Assembly (NCBI RefSeq): GCF_000208865.1
Contig: NC_018397.1
Span: 5,795,748 to 5,859,747 of the forward strand
Direction: 5' to 3'
Origin: Neospora caninum Liverpool
Taxonomy: Eukaryota; Apicomplexa; Conoidasida; Eucoccidiorida; Sarcocystidae
DNA: 64,000 bases
Positions 1-13,400 of the stretch are shown one piece after another; within the stretch, counting starts at the first letter, position 1; each line of letters starts with the position of its first letter. Made by a program: the position numbers and the translations under genes. The notes under the pieces were generated by a model. That model worked only from the letters and a program-made list of their open reading frames with translations, searched no databases and was not told where the DNA came from.

Positions 1-1128
1 TTTCGAACAGGAAACTGGAAAAGGCGCGCGAGCTCTTCCTTCATGAACTGCTGCATGCGTTGCTCTTCCTGGGGGGTTAGCGAGTCGCGAACGACGAAAA
101 TCGTGTTTGCGTTCGTGAACGAAACAACGGTCTCTCGAATGGCCAACAGCAACGCTTCTCTTCGCCTCGCCTCCTGCGTCTTCCTGTCTTCTTCGTTTCT
201 CCGAGCAAGCTCGTCTTGGGCACTCTGAGCACCGCCTGCGCACGCATCGCTCCTGTCGCCTCGCCCCGCTGATTCGGCCTTTACAGTCTCCGTCGGGAGA
301 GACGCGCTGCGGTCGCCCGGCCACGCTTGAGAAGCCTGCATCTCGTCCAACTCTTCCACGACAAACTCCAGCTGTTCGTGGATAAAACATTCGACACCCA
401 GCTCGCGCATTTGAGCCGTCGCGGTCGGCAGACGAACGCGGCCTCGCAGGTCCGTGCGAAGAAAGAGAGCGTGGCAATTCGACCGAGACAAAAACTTCAT
501 TTCCTCCTCATCAGTGCACACAAAAGCCCCCACGCGACCTTGAAGAAGATGCTCAACATACGGCCGATACCTCGCCGATTTCACCTGCACGTACAAGCCA
601 AACACTCCGCATAAGGTCGGGATACACATATATACATATGTATGTACGTATACAGATATATACATATATATATATATACATATATATAAAAATATAGATG
701 CGCACATAAACATATATATATATATATATATATATAAAGAGAGAGACATTTGTCGAGGGCCGTAGGAAGAGATGCGCATTTTTGAACAAAAGGACAGTTG
801 AATTTTTCAGTCACATCTCTCGCTGGCGTTTCGCCTCCTGCGACACAGCAAACAGCATCTGAGTCGTTCCCATCCTCGTGAACGTGTTCAGGAAGTTTCT
901 GTTTTACATGGACGTGCATGCAAAGCGAAACTTCGTCGTCATGGTGGCGGACGACCCAACTCCTAAATGAGATTGCACACAGATCTACCTGTGAAGTAGT
1001 GTACACACACATATACATAAGCATATATATATATATATATATATATGTGTATGTATGTGTATGCCAATATGTATATATATATATATATATATATGTATAT
1101 GCATGCAAATGTACACGTGTACACGTGA

Positions 1129-1159
<31 letters not shown>

Positions 1160-4100
1160 CGCGTATTCACGCGGAGAGGCTCGAGTCGGAATGCCGAGAA
1201 AACACAGTGAGGGGTACCTGCGTAATGAAAGCGACAGGCCCGAATGTGTGCTTGAGTTTTCTCTCCTTGTGGAGCTGCAAGGCAGTCGAGAGACTTTGTT
1301 GTCGAGTTCGGTCTCCACCGCCGGGAGCGGACATGAAGTGAAGGAGGTTTTTGACTCGGACACTCTGGCGGTTTTCTTGTAGAACTGCTTTCTTTCGTCT
1401 CTCCGTCAGCGCTTGCCGCATCAAATCCTATCGACGAAAAAAGATGCAGGCACGATGCATGCACACTTGCGGTCGCTAGCGAGTCTTCACGCGTCCCCCA
1501 ATGGCGAGCTGGATGCAATAGATACGACCTTTCTGTGAGTGCGTGGGCTTCCCAGGCGCACTTTTTGAAGACATGAACAGAATGCACACAACCAGTGGAA
1601 TCCAAAATAGATGCAGGCATTGCCGTGAAGGTCCAAGGGGGTACGGTAGCAATATGCAGAACACACACACACACACATGTTGACGTAAATGTATTCAGGT
1701 ACACGCACATATACATGCAAGTATACGTGTCTAACGATATGTATACATATATGTCTATAGGCACAAAAATAGGTCGAAACGCACACACAGGCATATCTGA
1801 ATGTACAACCTAAATGGAGAACACTGTAAAACCTATAATTGGACGTTAATGTGTGGATGCAGCTTCTTGAAACAACCAGTTTCTACGCTCCAACTCTTCG
1901 TGAATCTGGTGACCCTATATGGTGCCTGCCGAATCTGGTATACTGTCTCTTTGAGCCTCTGCGCAAAGTTGCAAGGCGGAACGCAAACGCTGAGGCAACG
2001 CACGAACCTGTTCCTCGCCCTCGAGAGTCTGCACGCGCAAGCGCGCCTCCGCGGCCTCTTGCTGGAGTTCGCGACGTCGCGCGTTGCATGCAGCCACGGT
2101 ATTTTGAATTTCTTGCATGCGCGCCGCCACATGCGCTTTCTCCCGCTCTGCCTCCAAGCGAACCTAAGCAGAACAGCACGGGAACACAGAACACCCCCCT
2201 CCAGAACCAGATGTCGGATCCTGGGAGAAACCACTCAAGAGATACCCCCTGCCTTGAGAGCACTGTTTTACCGTCTGCCCGACCAGTCGCTTTCTACGCT
2301 GATCTGTAAGCCGCGCGAAAAACACGAAAGAGACCCGAACACGAACCCGGACAGACCGAAACCAGAGAAAGACAACGAGATAAGACCAGGGCGAAAGGGT
2401 GTCTGGGCCTTCTCTTGTGCCTCGCAAACATTGGAAGACGCTCGCCCTCAGGTTTATCTCGCTCAAACCCGAAGCGGAATGCAACAACGTGACCGGAGGA
2501 AGAAAACGGTCGAGCAGTTCAATTCGCCGACAGCCGAGCGACACCCGACTCACGCGGGAACTCCAAGTAAGCAACATAGGGGCGGCGCGAAAAACCAGAA
2601 CCCCCAAGAGAAGCAAAAGGGTCGGTCGTCGCTCTGTTCGCTCTTGAGAGGCCTAGCGGTCGGCATCGTTGAGGGTAGAATCCTCCGGAACTCAGAAAGT
2701 GGAGAAACGCCTCACCTTTTCTTCGGCCGCCTTGGCGCGCATTAGAACCGTATGACGCAGGGCGTACTCTTTGGCGAGTCTCTCTCGCTCTCTCTTCCAC
2801 TCCAGTGCCTTCTCTGGGAGGGCCGCGATCTCGGCCTCGAGCCTCTCCACATCCGCCATCGCCTGACCGAGAGAACGCACAGAACAAAGGCGACGAAGCG
2901 CAAAAGAAATTCAACAGCGAAACCGATGGTCGGGCGTGGGAAACGCAGCCTCGCCGACGTTCCAGAGGAGCCCCAGGTGCTCCATGAAAACTGCGGAGAG
3001 AAGCCAGGAAGGGAGCAGAAAGACAGGCAAGTCCTGTGCGGCGCCGTGGAAAGACCGAAGTTTGAGACGGCCAGCAGGTTCAAGTCAGCGGCGCATTCAT
3101 AGTGTCGCGACGACGGTAGCGACAGCATACCGCACGTGAGCCTATCGCAAAAACGACGGGGGGCCAGGCACTGGGAAACGAAAGAAAAACTTCGATATCA
3201 ACCATAGACGTGTGAGACGCGTGTCGGTGAATCTACGTCGGTTTCTGCTATTTTCAGTCTGCTGCTGAAACACTTAGTATGTGGCGCCTTGAGAGAATGT
3301 CTCCCTCGATTCTAAGAGGCTTCCTTCTCTAAAGTCTGGTAGAATCAGAGACTCCTGACCCGCACTGCCCAGCACAACGTTTAACCGCGAACCATCCATT
3401 CGTTCGCTCGCTTTCTCCGACTCATGGTCCTGCTCTTCGTTTCTGCGTCCCGACAACCCCTTTCTCAGTGTCTGTGTGTGCCTGCGAGACCACCTCGTTC
3501 CCTCCCAGTGATCTCCTCGGCCGTCATCTCGTGTAGGCATTCCTGGCAGTCATCCGGCGAAGGCACGAGCCTTCGCCTCGCCCATTTCTGCAGTTCCTCA
3601 TTCGCTCCTTTCTCTGCGGTGTCTTCCTCGCTCTCAGCTGTCTCCTCGGCACTTACATCTGCGACGAAGTCTTCCAGTTGTGCGCCTGCGCTCTCCTGAT
3701 CCTGGCGCCATTTCGCCGTCAAACGGCCCCGGTCTTCCGTGACACGGCGCAGCACGTTCTGAACCTCCTTGAGCTTCTCGTCAACTTTCCGGACTTTTTC
3801 GTTCGCTCGCCGGAGCTCCTTTTCGGTCTTCTGCTTCTCGCGTTCCTGCGCTTTGAGGCTCGCCTTCACTGCCGCCACGCGGTTCTGGGGAGGAGAGGAC
3901 GGGAACGAAGTCCAGGTGCAGCCCCCCCGTTTAGGTGTACATACAGACGAAGACTCACAAACGCCAGCTGCACCCAGATATATAGCGACGAGGCCAAGTT
4001 TGCCTCCGCCTTTTGGTGTGTGTGCAATTCCAAATCCGCGTTCAATTGTATGTGATTCTTGTTGTACGGATCCACTTACACAGGGACGTGCGCCAGCAAA

Positions 4101-6477
4101 CGCGTAGTGAGGGGGAAGGCAACTGTGTCTTCTCATCTGTTAAGCGCAAAAATGTTGATGTTTATGCGAATATGTATACACAAATACACGCAAGTTTATA
4201 CCATCCACTGCTCGCCAGTGCCTCTGCATTCTTTCGGTCTTTTGCACGTGTTCGCAGTCTGCTCACCTCGAGGATTTTCCCTTCACAGAGAATGCGTTCC
4301 TTTTCACAGCTCTGAAGCCGCTTGAGTTCCTCGTGCTCCAATCGCAGCTTTTCCACGGCGCGGGAAAGCACCACCAAGTCGGCGCGTCCTTGAGTTAAAA
4401 GCTTCTCTGTTTCGTCTCGCTGCGCCTCCCAATCGCGCAAGCCCGCATACGCCTCGTGCAAGTCATAATCGATGGCCTGAAACAGGGCAGAACAGGAAGA
4501 GACGAAAACGCCCAGAAAGTCAACCTCTGCGCTCAGAAAAACTCCGACTCTCGTAAGACCTCCGCAGTCGCCTAAGCGTCGCTATATATGCCGCTTTGTC
4601 CTGCACGAGGCCGCGCGAGCATCTGCAGGGGAAGACGGATATGGGCATATATATATATATATGCTTGTATATATATACTTATATATATATATATATATTT
4701 ATATATGTATGTATATGTTTGTTTGGCCAAAATGGCGCTACGCAGGTCAGCCTACGAAGCGGTCGAAAACAGGCGTATGGAGTCAGAGAGGAGGAGGGCG
4801 GCAGCGGAGAAACAGGGGCTGATTTCTGGCGGTGGGGTGATGAAAGCCCGCCGGAACGCCGGACCCGTGAGTTCGTTGTCACGGGGCTTAACGGCTTCGG
4901 AAAAAGAGAAAATGCTGGAGTGCAACGTTTGATTGGTACTTTGCTCGGGCAGCTAAAGCACACCGAAAGATCAGATACACGCGAGGTCGCCGCCTGGCCC
5001 GGGGTCGGCGGGTAAAGGTTGGCCTGTAGAGACACTTACGCGCAGTGTAGCCATGAAGAGGTCTTCTGGACGCATCGTCGCGAATTCCGGAACGCGCTCC
5101 TGAGGCATGAAGCAGATCAAGTTGTCGACCTGGAGCTTCATGCGCCTCTGAAACTGGATGCGAGCCTCTGCTCCGCACTCATTCCCATTAATGTAGAAGG
5201 TCGAAACCGCCTGGTCTCCTGACTGTTTGGCCAGAGAACAAACACACCAGCAGTCAACGCCTATCAAAACATGCAGACAACGCAGGTAGATATAGATAGA
5301 TGCAGATATATATATATATATATATATATATGTAGACAGATGCAGATAGATATAGATAGATGCACAGGTGTAAATGGGTGTGTGTTTGTGAGTATATCCA
5401 GCTGGATGGACCGGACAATATCTGGTACACGGCGGCGAGGGGTGAATGTGGCGCGATCACGGAGGTCCTCGGCAGAGCAGGCGAGAGCCTGCTTGCGCAT
5501 GTGAGATTCTTGCCATGGACAGAGAGGCGAGCATGCGGCGTACGGAAACGGCAATACAAGAAGAGAGAGAACTGTCGGGTTCACCCGACTCCGACAACCC
5601 GGCAGCCACAGCTTCTTCGCCTCGTTGCAGAATGCGGACCCACCAGTCGAAGCTCGCGTTTCGTGGTGACAAACTCGCCAGGCTTTCTCCCGGCGAGGAC
5701 GCAGGAGACGCTGCATGCGTTGTGGCCAATCTTAATGAAGTCGCGGAGGCGAGAGCCGCGCCGAGAGATGTGCGCGACATCGTAGCCTAGGCCGAAGGCC
5801 ATGGCACACAGCAGGCTGCTCTTTCCGGCGCCATTTGGGGCGGCGAGCTGCGAAGCACAGAGGCAAAAAGAGACAGCGTTAGTCTGAGGGCGGCCGCAGG
5901 CCTCACGAGGAGGGAGACCCGCAGATCGGGTTCCAGGAGGAGACGCGGAAGCTTGCACCACAGATACGAGAAAAAGAGAATCAGCCCGCCGGTAGGGGAG
6001 AGCGGAGACGGAGCGAGGAAAAAGGCGTATGCGACAGGAGATAGGGTAAGGAAAAGAACTTGGGATTTTTGAAGCAGAGACGAGGAGAGAGACTACTGCG
6101 AGGAAGGCGAGGAGGGGGGCAACACGATCAGGAGAGCTGGCGGCAGAGACAGGAGTAAGAAGCGGGATGGAAAGCAGCAGAGGCCAGAGCAAGCACAGAG
6201 GGATGTAACAGCAGGAGAGGAACCGCAAAAGAGAACCTCTTACCAGGTTGATGCCGGTGAGGAAATTGACCTCGACAGGGCCTGTGTAAGCCATCCAGTT
6301 CTCGAGCCGCAGCTGGAGAAGCTGGCCAGGCAGACACTCTCGAATGAACGGGAAACGCGCGGAGAGTTCTGCCTGGGTCCTCGCCCATCCTCGGTCGCCG
6401 TCGCCATCTCTGACAATCTGAGACGAGCGCGAAGAGGAAGACGAAGCGGTGGACGAAGACCGACCCAGTCTAGACAT
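1..6477 (-). CDS. SMC5: SMC5 (structural maintenance of chromosomes 5), 5' part, runs off left edge
   Basis: Core subunit of the SMC5/6 complex, a nuclear DNA-bound ATPase used in recombination and repair. Exons read on the minus strand: 6477-6244, 5847-5644, 5222-5040, 4476-4267, 3884-3494, 2990-2959 (tentative), 2862-2716, 2163-2008, 1427-1218, 584 to the edge. All junctions are GT..AG and phase-consistent; about 783 residues are in the window. The start is the first ATG in frame. Residues 61-78 carry the SMC5-type '[18 protein letters not shown]' strand. Walker A is APNGAGKSS at about 81-89, with Ala for the usual first Gly. The Q-loop-like [15 protein letters not shown] lies at about 180-194 and is typical of SMC5 (human FLPQDRV). 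Long charged coiled coil follows, then the hinge from [15 protein letters not shown], interrupted by a charged insertion. The second coil, signature motif and Walker B lie beyond position 1. Introns hold TA microsatellites. Confidence 0.9.
629..735. repeat. TA-rich microsatellite in SMC5 intron
   Basis: Interrupted TA dinucleotide tract ending in a pure TA run. It lies in the intron between the FGPVAFITQ exon and the hinge exon of SMC5. Confidence 0.9.
1011..1155. repeat. TA/GTAT microsatellites in SMC5 intron
   Basis: Three TA runs separated by GTAT and GTACAC words, in the same SMC5 intron as the tract at 629-735. Confidence 0.9.
1661..1677. repeat. (AC)n microsatellite
   Basis: Short AC run within the SMC5 intron 1428-2007. 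Confidence 0.85.
4646..4717. repeat. TA microsatellite in SMC5 intron
   Basis: Two TA runs in the intron 4477-5039 of SMC5. Confidence 0.9.
5286..5365. repeat. Symmetric TAGA/TA microsatellite in SMC5 intron
   Basis: A TA core is flanked on both sides by GATATAGATAGATGCAGA-like words. It lies in the intron 5223-5643 of SMC5. Confidence 0.85.
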
Positions 6478-9400
6478 TTTCTTCGAAGGTCCCAAACGAG
6501 ACGCGAACGGAAGATTCACTGAGAGCGAGAACCTGCATGGTGGGTTGCCAGAGACCGCGAAGCCAAGAGGGGAGTGGGAGTACTGAAAGGCGAAAGAATG
6601 CAAAGGACGAGAAGAAGTCTGAAGGGTGAGTGGCCGCTGCGACCGCCGCACACGAAGGAAAAGGCGAGAAGCAGTGAAGTCGTACACCACAAGAGAACCG
6701 AAAAACCCGCTCGTCAGCCAGTTCCCCGCGGCGAAGAGCCGCAGCTACACGGGCTGTGGACCCAGTCTTCGCGCTCCTCCGCCAAAACCGTATGCATGGC
6801 TAGGCAGCGAAACACAGAGAGAGGCCGCCGAAGAGTGCACACCTGATTCGCAAACCGCACACCTTTAAAGATTTGAAAGCGTCAAGCGGCGAGCGACTGG
6901 GGGAAAATCTTGGAGAAGCCGAGACTCTATTCCGTTACGTCCAGTGGTGCTAGAGGCTCGAGACACCAGACACAGCGAAAAGTCGCGCAGCAGAGTGCAG
7001 ATGGGGACTGCGACTCGTGTGCCACGCCAAACGGCACTCTTCGCAAAGCAGAGAAGACTTTAAAGGATTCGCTCAGTTCGCTGCTCTTTAAGGGCCAGCG
7101 GCGAATCGGGGACGAGCAACGCAAAGGTTACCTCGAACCTTGTTTGCCAAGAGGGTCGCACGCAGCATGCCGTGGTGAAATCGAAACACGTTTCAGTGTG
7201 TACCGTCTTAAGAAAAGAGAAGCACCTCTTTCCGGAAAAGGTCAATGTCTTTCAACGGAGATCCTCTCTGCGTGGCTTTCTTCGTTTCTCCCCCGTCCAT
7301 GCAAGCGGTTCCGACTGGCGCCTTCGGTAATGCATGCAGCCATTCAATATCAATCGACGTTTTGTGCTACGTTAATCGACGTCGGCATGAGGGCCCGCAA
7401 CGCGCGCAACTCGAGCACACATTGTGGAGGATTCCGCAGCGAAATGCAAGTTTGCACTTGCTACAGACAGCAGCCTCGGATTTTGATAGGGAATTAACGG
7501 ATGGGTGCGGTTCACGCATCTCCCGTACGCCGTACTCTGTCAGTCTGGGAGGCAAGCTGCCATAGAGTTGTCTTCTTGAAAGACGTCTGAGAAGCACGTG
7601 TGCACGGATTAATGTACCCACTGACGAGACAATAGCTTTCGGAAAAGATAGCGAGCATGTTTCTTTTTTTGCCTTTCACAAAAGAGGTGCAACTGCAAGG
7701 GCTGATCGACGGCAGGCCGCTCTAACCGACTGGTTGGTTCGCTGAAAAGTCGCTAGGCCATTCCCTTGCCGGTGCGCTTCGGAGGCAGATTCTTGCAGCT
7801 GATGGGCCCTCTGGAGTTGCCGATAAGCCAGTTGCAACTGTTCCCAGTGTCTTCCTCGTGCAGTTAGAGCAGGCGTCCCGTTGCGGCTGTCTGTACACCC
7901 AACCGGTTACTTTGGCGTGAACATGCGTACGTCGTGGAGGGCGGAAAGCCTGCATTGTGTGGTGATCGTCATGAGTGAGAGCTGAACATCTTCAGAACGC
8001 GTACGCCAGACTAATCCAAACCAACCGTATACGCGACAGTTTCTTGACGACTAAGGGTTTAGAGCGTCCGCCGTAAGGCGCGGTTGCCGCTTCGGGAATT
8101 ACGTGTTGTTGACAGTGAATCTGCTGTCCAAGAACCGTTGAGTAGTAAATGCATGTAGAGTGCTCGGCTACATCTGGAAAGGCCCATCGGCAGCAAGAGA
8201 AGAAACACGTAAGAAAAGAAAGAAGCGGGGAGAGAACTACGTGAAGCTGCGAATGGTGCACGGTGCCAAAATCACCGGCCTGCGTCAAACCTGTTAGAAG
8301 TGACCGGAGCGTGTATCGTGTGGGTAGTGACCAGAAAGAGGATAAGGAAACAAGGAATTCTGTCGCAAAAAAGGCAGCGTCTGGTGGAGTTTCACGTGAG
8401 AGCGCAAAACGGAAAAACTGGAGGAAAGTGTGCCAGGGGGGTGGAGCAGAGCCAGAGGTGAGCCCCGGAGTGGATTAGATAGACGCCGAAAGCAACTAGC
8501 TCGAGGGGCGTTTGTGTGTTTGTGTGCACACGCTCCCTGTGCTGTAACTTTGGGACCGCTTCGTTGAAGTGCCCGAGATAAAGAAATGCTGGCACGCTTA
8601 ACGCCGAGACTGCTGCGATTGTCCGGTCTTTCTCGCCTCAACTTTCTGCGGCAAATGAGCAAGCTGTTGGATTCCGAAATAGAGCAGTGTGTTCACCAGG
8701 CTCACAGCCACATGCACTGCTCCTCACACGACCGAAGACGGATTTCCTTGTGTACGCCATCAATAGACAACGAGGGAGAAGGACAGTCCCCAATTGACCA
8801 AACTGCACCTTGCGATACCATAAAAATCTCCTGCCGTCAAATTATAATGGCGTGTACGCAACGCAGAAAGAAGACTCTGGCGCTCCGCGTCGAGGGTGTG
8901 TAGCCCGGGGGTTCAGAAATCGCCAGGCAAACGAACTGCTTTCTGAGATAGAGCAGCGCCTTCGTTTCGGCGCCTGTCTTGCGGAAAAGGGCTCTCGTAA
9001 TTACTTGACGCCCGTTTCAAGTGAGACGGATCGATAATGCTCAACACATTTTCGTCTCTTAGTTTCTACCTGGCAACCGTCACCAGCTGTTAAACTCACA
9101 GTAGCTGACACGTAACGCCAGAGGGAAAGGTTTTGCAGTCGGATTCACCGTCACATAGCGTTGAAAGGGTTTTCAGACGAGCCGCTCCCTCCGAAGGAAG
9201 CAGCGCCTGCCGGCGGCCCAGCTGAGGAGCGTCGCCATCGGCATGTACGCCCAGACGTTCCACAGAGATCAATTTACCCCGTTACTCCACGGTGTGCTCA
9301 CATAACGAACGTTTTCGTGCGCCCTAACCGGCCGAGCCGGTTTCACTGAAGGAGCGTTCATCCAGGAACGACCCAAGATTGCGAGTTTGAAGAGAAAGAT

Positions 9401-10462
9401 TTGCAGTCTTCGCTGCCAGTAAACAGCAACGTGGAGCTAATAAAAAGGTTCCGCATCTGGCCAGGTCGGACTCATGCGTTAGAGACTCGGCGACGGCGCC
9501 CGCCCGACAACGGCGGCTCCACCTCGGGGTTCTTTGAGATTTCCACGGGCAGAGATAGATGAGGAAGGCTTGGCTGTTTGCCAAGCAGTTCAAATTGGAA
9601 AGTGGGGTGCACGAAGTCGCGCGCAGAGAGCGGAAAGTCTGCTCAGACTGTCGTCCAGCTGCAGGTGGACACGCCACAGGCGCGCAACGAGCAGTGTCTT
9701 GTGAGCGTCTCGCTTGCATGCAACTGAGGAATTTACCGCGAGGAGGCGCCTGGAAAGAGTCCAACCGGCCTCCCAGCGATGTCCTCGCAAAGGCACTTTC
9801 TACCCACGGAAACTGATGAGTATGTCCTTTCCGCCCCTCTCTGTAACCGTAGGAAGACTATCCCGGTCAATGAACTGCCTGTGCGCGTTTCAGAACGGCC
9901 CTCCCCGGCGGCGGAGAGTGGCTATAGGTGACCCAGCTACTTTTCCCTGAAGGGAATGTGCGGCGGCTTTCCAGCTTGCGCGTGAAAGCTGGTCCTTCTG
10001 CTCTCTCGTTCCAGTCGTCTTGTCCGTCCGTGCTCCGCCTCAATTTTTGTTCTTAATTTCCCGAAGGTTTGCCGCCTTCATCTGATTTCTGCGTTGGGAC
10101 CTACACATTGGGTCCGGGCGCGAAGGTTCCTGCGCACAGACTTGTACTTCCAAGGTTCTGCCCGTCAGACTCACCGGTGGACCGCAAGATTTGTGTCTTC
10201 TCGGGAGAAACTGAACTCCCTCCTTTTTCTGCTTGCCTCCTGCGTCAGAAACCCCATGGCGCACGGGTCTTCTCCTCTCGTTTTGGCATGAAACCGGCTG
10301 TGTCTGCGCTGTCGCTTTGTGCCGCGTCCGGTTGCGCAGATTTCCGCTGGGCTCCCCGTCGCGCTTCTTGATGCATGCCGGCGTTCTCGAGTGAATTTGC
10401 GGAGCGAAACCCTGCGCCTTTCCCTGCTTCCTCCCTACTCGACTTCAGGTTCGCTTCGGAAT
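6478..10462. other. Divergent intergenic interval between SMC5 and TBCCD1
   Basis: About 4 kb separates two divergent start codons and should hold both promoters and 5' leaders. ORFs here are short or start at non-ATG codons (for example 6910-7497 plus) and match no family I recognise. I see no tRNA, rRNA or mobile element. Acceptor-like pyrimidine tracts around 9990-10460 are compatible with a spliced TBCCD1 leader but cannot be fixed without transcripts. Confidence 0.6.
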
Positions 10463-13400
10463 ATGACCAGTGACGCGCGAAACATGCCGGAGGGCGCTCT
10501 CTTCCCCGCGGCCGAGAACGCTTCTGCCGGGTGGCTTGGCGCCCCGGCGGCCTCGCCGTCTCACCAGGTGTTTCTCCGAGGAGAAGTCTTGGAGCATGCG
10601 CTGCTCGCCCCGGCCAGAGGCGGCGTCTGGGGCGTCGACGGCGTGAGCAGTTACCTGCAGGCTTTTGCGAGGAACATCAGCGAGAAGCGAAGAGGCGGAC
10701 AGCGCGGACACGGCTTCGTGTCTCTTCTCGACTGGATCGAGTTCAACCGGACTTGGGGAAACCTCGGACCCGCATCGGCGGACTTGGCCGGCTCCGGCCT
10801 GTCGCCCCACCGGGCGCTGAGTGCCAGTCAGAGCTGCGTGTTTGCGCCGCTCGACGAGGAGGAAGTGCACGTTTTCTGGCACCTTTTTGTGGCGGTCTTG
10901 AAGGTCTACGCGGCGTCACTGCACTCGCAGAAACAGGTAGAGTGCGGGGAAGTTCGCCTCGCGTCTGACCCAGACAGCAGTTATGCCGCCCGTTCCCCGT
11001 CCAACGACGAAGGCTGTGCAGAGGCGTCCAGCAACCTGCGCTCTCTCACCTTCCTCACTCCGCCTGACGACTTTGGCAGCACCGTGTCCGACCTCTCTGG
11101 CGCCTCGCCTAGCTTGCCGGGGGCCAGCGCGCCTGGCGACGACTCGGGCAGTCGACGAGGTCCTTTCGCCGCTCCTCAAACGGCGCTGGAGAGATCGCTG
11201 GCAACCTCGCAGATGGGCGAGCGCGTGGATCTCCGCGCACTCGCCCTCCTGCTTCTCATTCAAGAAAGCCGCAGCGTGCGCCTGCCTCTGAACCCGCGAA
11301 GCACCGACGATCCTTGGCGAGCGCCGGCTTCGGGCCTCCCAGAGGGCGGAAGAGACTCGAGCGGGGGAGGCAGTCCCGGAGGCACTTCGGCGCTTGCCAG
11401 TGGCGGCGCGCGAGGCGAGTCGCCCAGGTGAGCGCGAAGCAAAAAGATGCGCGACCGAGGAAGCAGACGGGAGAAAGAAGACCCGAAACGAGCGCCGGAA
11501 GACCCAGAGATAGAGAGTGCGCCTCAGGACAAGACTTGTCCCTCCACACGTGCACACGCCTTCTCAGGCGTCACCTCTTTCGACGCATCCCGTGGTGGGG
11601 TAGCGGTATCGCATTTCTCTGTTTTTCCGCGCCCTACGCTTTCGGCGTTTTGCCTCGGTGTTCCGCTTCGTAGTCTCCTTTCTTCAGGCAACAGTTCTCT
11701 CGCGGACTCTGCTCAGGATGTCTGTATCTCGCCTCGGTCGCCTCTGTCCTGTCTTTTCTCGCGCGGCGCAGATACTTGAGTCGCGAGACGGGGCCGCAAG
11801 GCGTAGCAGACGAAAGCAGGCTGCGCGTCTTCCTACACCAGGCTCTCCCAGTGTTGGTTCAAACAGTCGCTGCATGCACTCGAGAACTGCAAGGAGAAAG
11901 AGAGGACGGCGAAACAGACACAGACGCGTTACCCGACAGAAGCGGACATTCCCAGACTCCAGGAACGGACGACTGGATCACAGCCGGAGAGGCCGACGTC
12001 TTCTCCCTTCTCTTCGCCTGGTGAGGAATACGTCTCCTGGCTCCTCTGCCTTCCCCTTCTGTACCGCGTTCTCGTTTCTCTTTCTGTTCTTTCCATTTCT
12101 GGATTCTCTTGCACGCTGTGGCAATTGCGGCTGGTTTTTGTCTTACAAGCTCCTCCGTCGTTCATCTAGCTTGCCTCCGCCTGTCCGTTTCGGCCCTCGG
12201 TCTTTCTCCGTTCTCGCTCCGTTTTCGAGCGGCCTTCTTTTGTACCTCCCGGGTTGGTTTCTGTTCACGCGTTCACACCCCCCTCGTTTCTTTCCTCTCT
12301 CCATCTGCGTCGTTTTCCCCGTCTCTCTCGGCGTCTGTACAGTGCCGATGGCCACAGCGTCGCCGAGGCTTTTTCGCGGTGGTCCTCGGAGCGTGGAGGT
12401 CCGGACGAAGCAAACCAGCACTTTGGCAGGAATGCTTTTCTAGTAAGCAAAAAATGCATGTACTCTGAAGAAGACCGCTGGATAGAAACTTATGGAGAGA
12501 CGGCTGAAACCGACCATTCTGCGAAGGGCGAGTTTGTAAAAACATAGATATGTCTAAGTTTATACGGCGTACAGTCGGGTACTTTTGCACGCCAACGGTG
12601 GTATTAGCCGTATCTGGCGTTGACGTACAACAGACGCCCTCCTTGTTCCAGTTCCTAATCGTAATCTACTGTTCCAGATATTAAGGAATGTACGCAACAT
12701 TTAACTACACGACGTTTTGTCAAGTTGTCTATACAGATATATACGTATAAATATATATATATATATATATATATGTATTTGATTGGGGAAGGAGACAGCC
12801 CGCGGTATCTGTGGACGCCTACACATGCCTTCAGAGAGTGTTGGGCAGGATATACACTGAATGCGTAGATGACGCAGGCGCACACGAGTCGCTTGGACTT
12901 TTTAGTCAAGTGTTTTGAGACACAGGAGTCTTTTTCGCTCCGTGGTTTCCTTCAGACCTGGCTGAGGCGGAGGCTGGTGTGGAACGATCGACTGTACCCG
13001 TCGCGTCAGAATCTGGCGGCGAGTTGCGCCTTCTTCTCGGGCGCCAAACGTTCTGTAAGTTTTCTCGCACTTGCTTCCCTTTTGTCCCCGCTCTTTCTCC
13101 CGTGTTTTTATGGAGCAGAACCGAGAAAGGATCGAGGTTTTGCAACTGTATGCAGACGTTTCGCACGAACGTGAGACGAGAGTAAACGCTTCTTCTCTGC
13201 CGCGCGCTCGTCCCTGACGCGGTCAAATGTGTCCTTCGTCTTGGGCCAATGTGGCTAGCTGACCACCCGTCGAGATGCGTCGTTCCCTCTCAGATTATCT
13301 TCAGGTTGACCCTCTCTCTTTTTCGTTCTCCGTCCCGCTGCTCTCTCCCATCGTTATTTTCTCCCGTGTCCTTTGCCGCGCCGGGTGCCTCTCTGTGCAG

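Noticed and set aside
581..1794. Frames rich in Tyr/Ile/His
   Set aside because: Translations of TA/CA microsatellites in an SMC5 intron.
6910..7497. 195-codon plus frame between SMC5 and TBCCD1
   Set aside because: Non-ATG start, no domain, no splice support; most likely non-coding.
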